Assembly: GCF_001658025.2 (NCBI RefSeq)
Contig: NZ_CP014007.2
Span: forward strand, 682,001 to 746,000
Direction: 5' to 3'
Length of the DNA stretch: 64,000 bases
From: Kosakonia oryzae
Lineage (GTDB): Bacteria; Pseudomonadota; Gammaproteobacteria; Enterobacterales; Enterobacteriaceae
How positions within the stretch are numbered: position 1 is the stretch's first letter; every line of letters begins with the position of its first letter. Position numbers and translations under genes: made by a program. The notes under the pieces are model-generated. The model was not told where the DNA came from. It saw only the letters and a list, made by a program, of their open reading frames with translations, and did not search any database. Positions 63,511 through 64,000 of the stretch are shown here, one piece after another.

Positions 63511-64000
63511 ATGAGCAATGAAAACCATACGCAGCAGTGGGCGCATGGCGCCGACATGGTGGTGAAACAACTGGAAGCTCAGGGCGTTAAACAGGTTTTC
63601 GGCATTCCAGGCGCGAAAATCGATAAAGTTTTTGACTCCCTTCTGGATTCATCCATCAAAATAATTCCGGTTCGTCACGAAGCCAATGCTGCCTTTATGG
63701 CGGGTGCGGTCGGACGCATTACCGGCAAGGCGGGCGTGGCGCTGGTCACCTCCGGGCCCGGCTGCTCCAACCTTATCACTGGTATGGCGACCGCGAACAG
63801 CGAAGGCGATCCGGTGGTGGCGCTGGGCGGCGCGGTAAAACGCGCCGACAAAGCCAAACTGGTGCACCAAAGCATGGATACCGTCGCGATGTTTAGCCCG
63901 GTGACCAAATACGCTGTAGAAGTTCCTTCTTCTGATGCCATTGCCGAAGTGGTATCGAATGCGTTTCGCGCCGCCGAACAGGGGCGGCCAGGCAGCGCTT
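63511..64000 (+). CDS. budB: Catabolic acetolactate synthase, N-terminal part (cut by window edge)
   Basis: The visible 163 residues ([50 protein letters not shown]) are those of the thiamine-diphosphate enzyme that condenses two pyruvates to acetolactate. The ThDP-activating glutamate is Glu57. The FAD-independent catabolic (pH 6) type is expected beside budA. The C-terminal ThDP-binding part lies outside the window. Confidence 0.93.
   Translation, partial: MSNENHTQQWAHGADMVVKQLEAQGVKQVFGIPGAKIDKVFDSLLDSSIKIIPVRHEANAAFMAGAVGRITGKAGVALVTSGPGCSNLITGMATANSEGDPVVALGGAVKRADKAKLVHQSMDTVAMFSPVTKYAVEVPSSDAIAEVVSNAFRAAEQGRPGSA

Overview
The window is a chromosomal segment of a plant- or soil-associated member of the Enterobacteriaceae. 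The Kosakonia / Enterobacter / Klebsiella group fits best, but the exact genus cannot be fixed from sequence alone. The assignment rests on long stretches that match the Escherichia coli gene order around parC (ygiN-mdaB-qseCB-ygiW-parC-plsC-ftsP-ygiQ-dkgA-yqhD-yqhC-yghB-metC-exbBD-yqhA-yghZ-yghX-yghW-hybOABCDEFG-yghU). Accessory blocks sit at both ends and inside. These carry histidine utilisation, uronide and pectin genes, a ferric-iron transporter and the start of the butanediol pathway.

Region 1 (1-11317) is a Pseudomonas-like hut locus: hutU (cut by the left edge), hutD, hutC and hutF. It surrounds an eight-gene operon (762-8530). That operon encodes a quaternary-amine-type ABC importer (ATPase, two permeases, binding protein), a histidase-fold lyase that does not fit the histidase active site, a class III CoA-transferase, a 3-hydroxyacyl-CoA dehydrogenase and an enoyl-CoA hydratase. 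TGTA-N2-TACA palindromes upstream of hutU, of the operon and of hutC/hutF tie the operon to HutC. My reading is import of a histidine betaine (hercynine or ergothioneine), elimination of trimethylamine, and CoA-dependent processing of the resulting (thio)urocanate. This is the best candidate for an undescribed system.

Region 2 (11353-19827) has a yqjF-yqjG-esterase operon with a LysR regulator. Next to it is an AraC-regulated cluster (DUF2264, LacY-like symporter, GH88 hydrolase) for unsaturated uronides.

Region 3 (19905-44567) is mostly conserved core: quinone redox proteins, QseBC, topoisomerase IV subunit A, lipid and division functions, aldehyde reductases, cystathionine beta-lyase and ExbBD. 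A three-gene hypothetical island (37379-38849) and a chemoreceptor with a flagellar-type promoter are inserted.

Region 4 (44810-52847) encodes hydrogenase 2 with its maturation proteins, then YghU and a DsbA-like protein.

Region 5 (52848-64000) starts with an AT-rich stretch holding two small unknown genes. It continues with an FbpABC ferric transporter, a pectin methylesterase, a flavin reductase, a YeaR-YoaG-YeaR type operon, and budR-budA-budB (acetoin/2,3-butanediol), with budB cut by the right edge. No tRNA, rRNA, CRISPR array, insertion sequence or prophage was seen.
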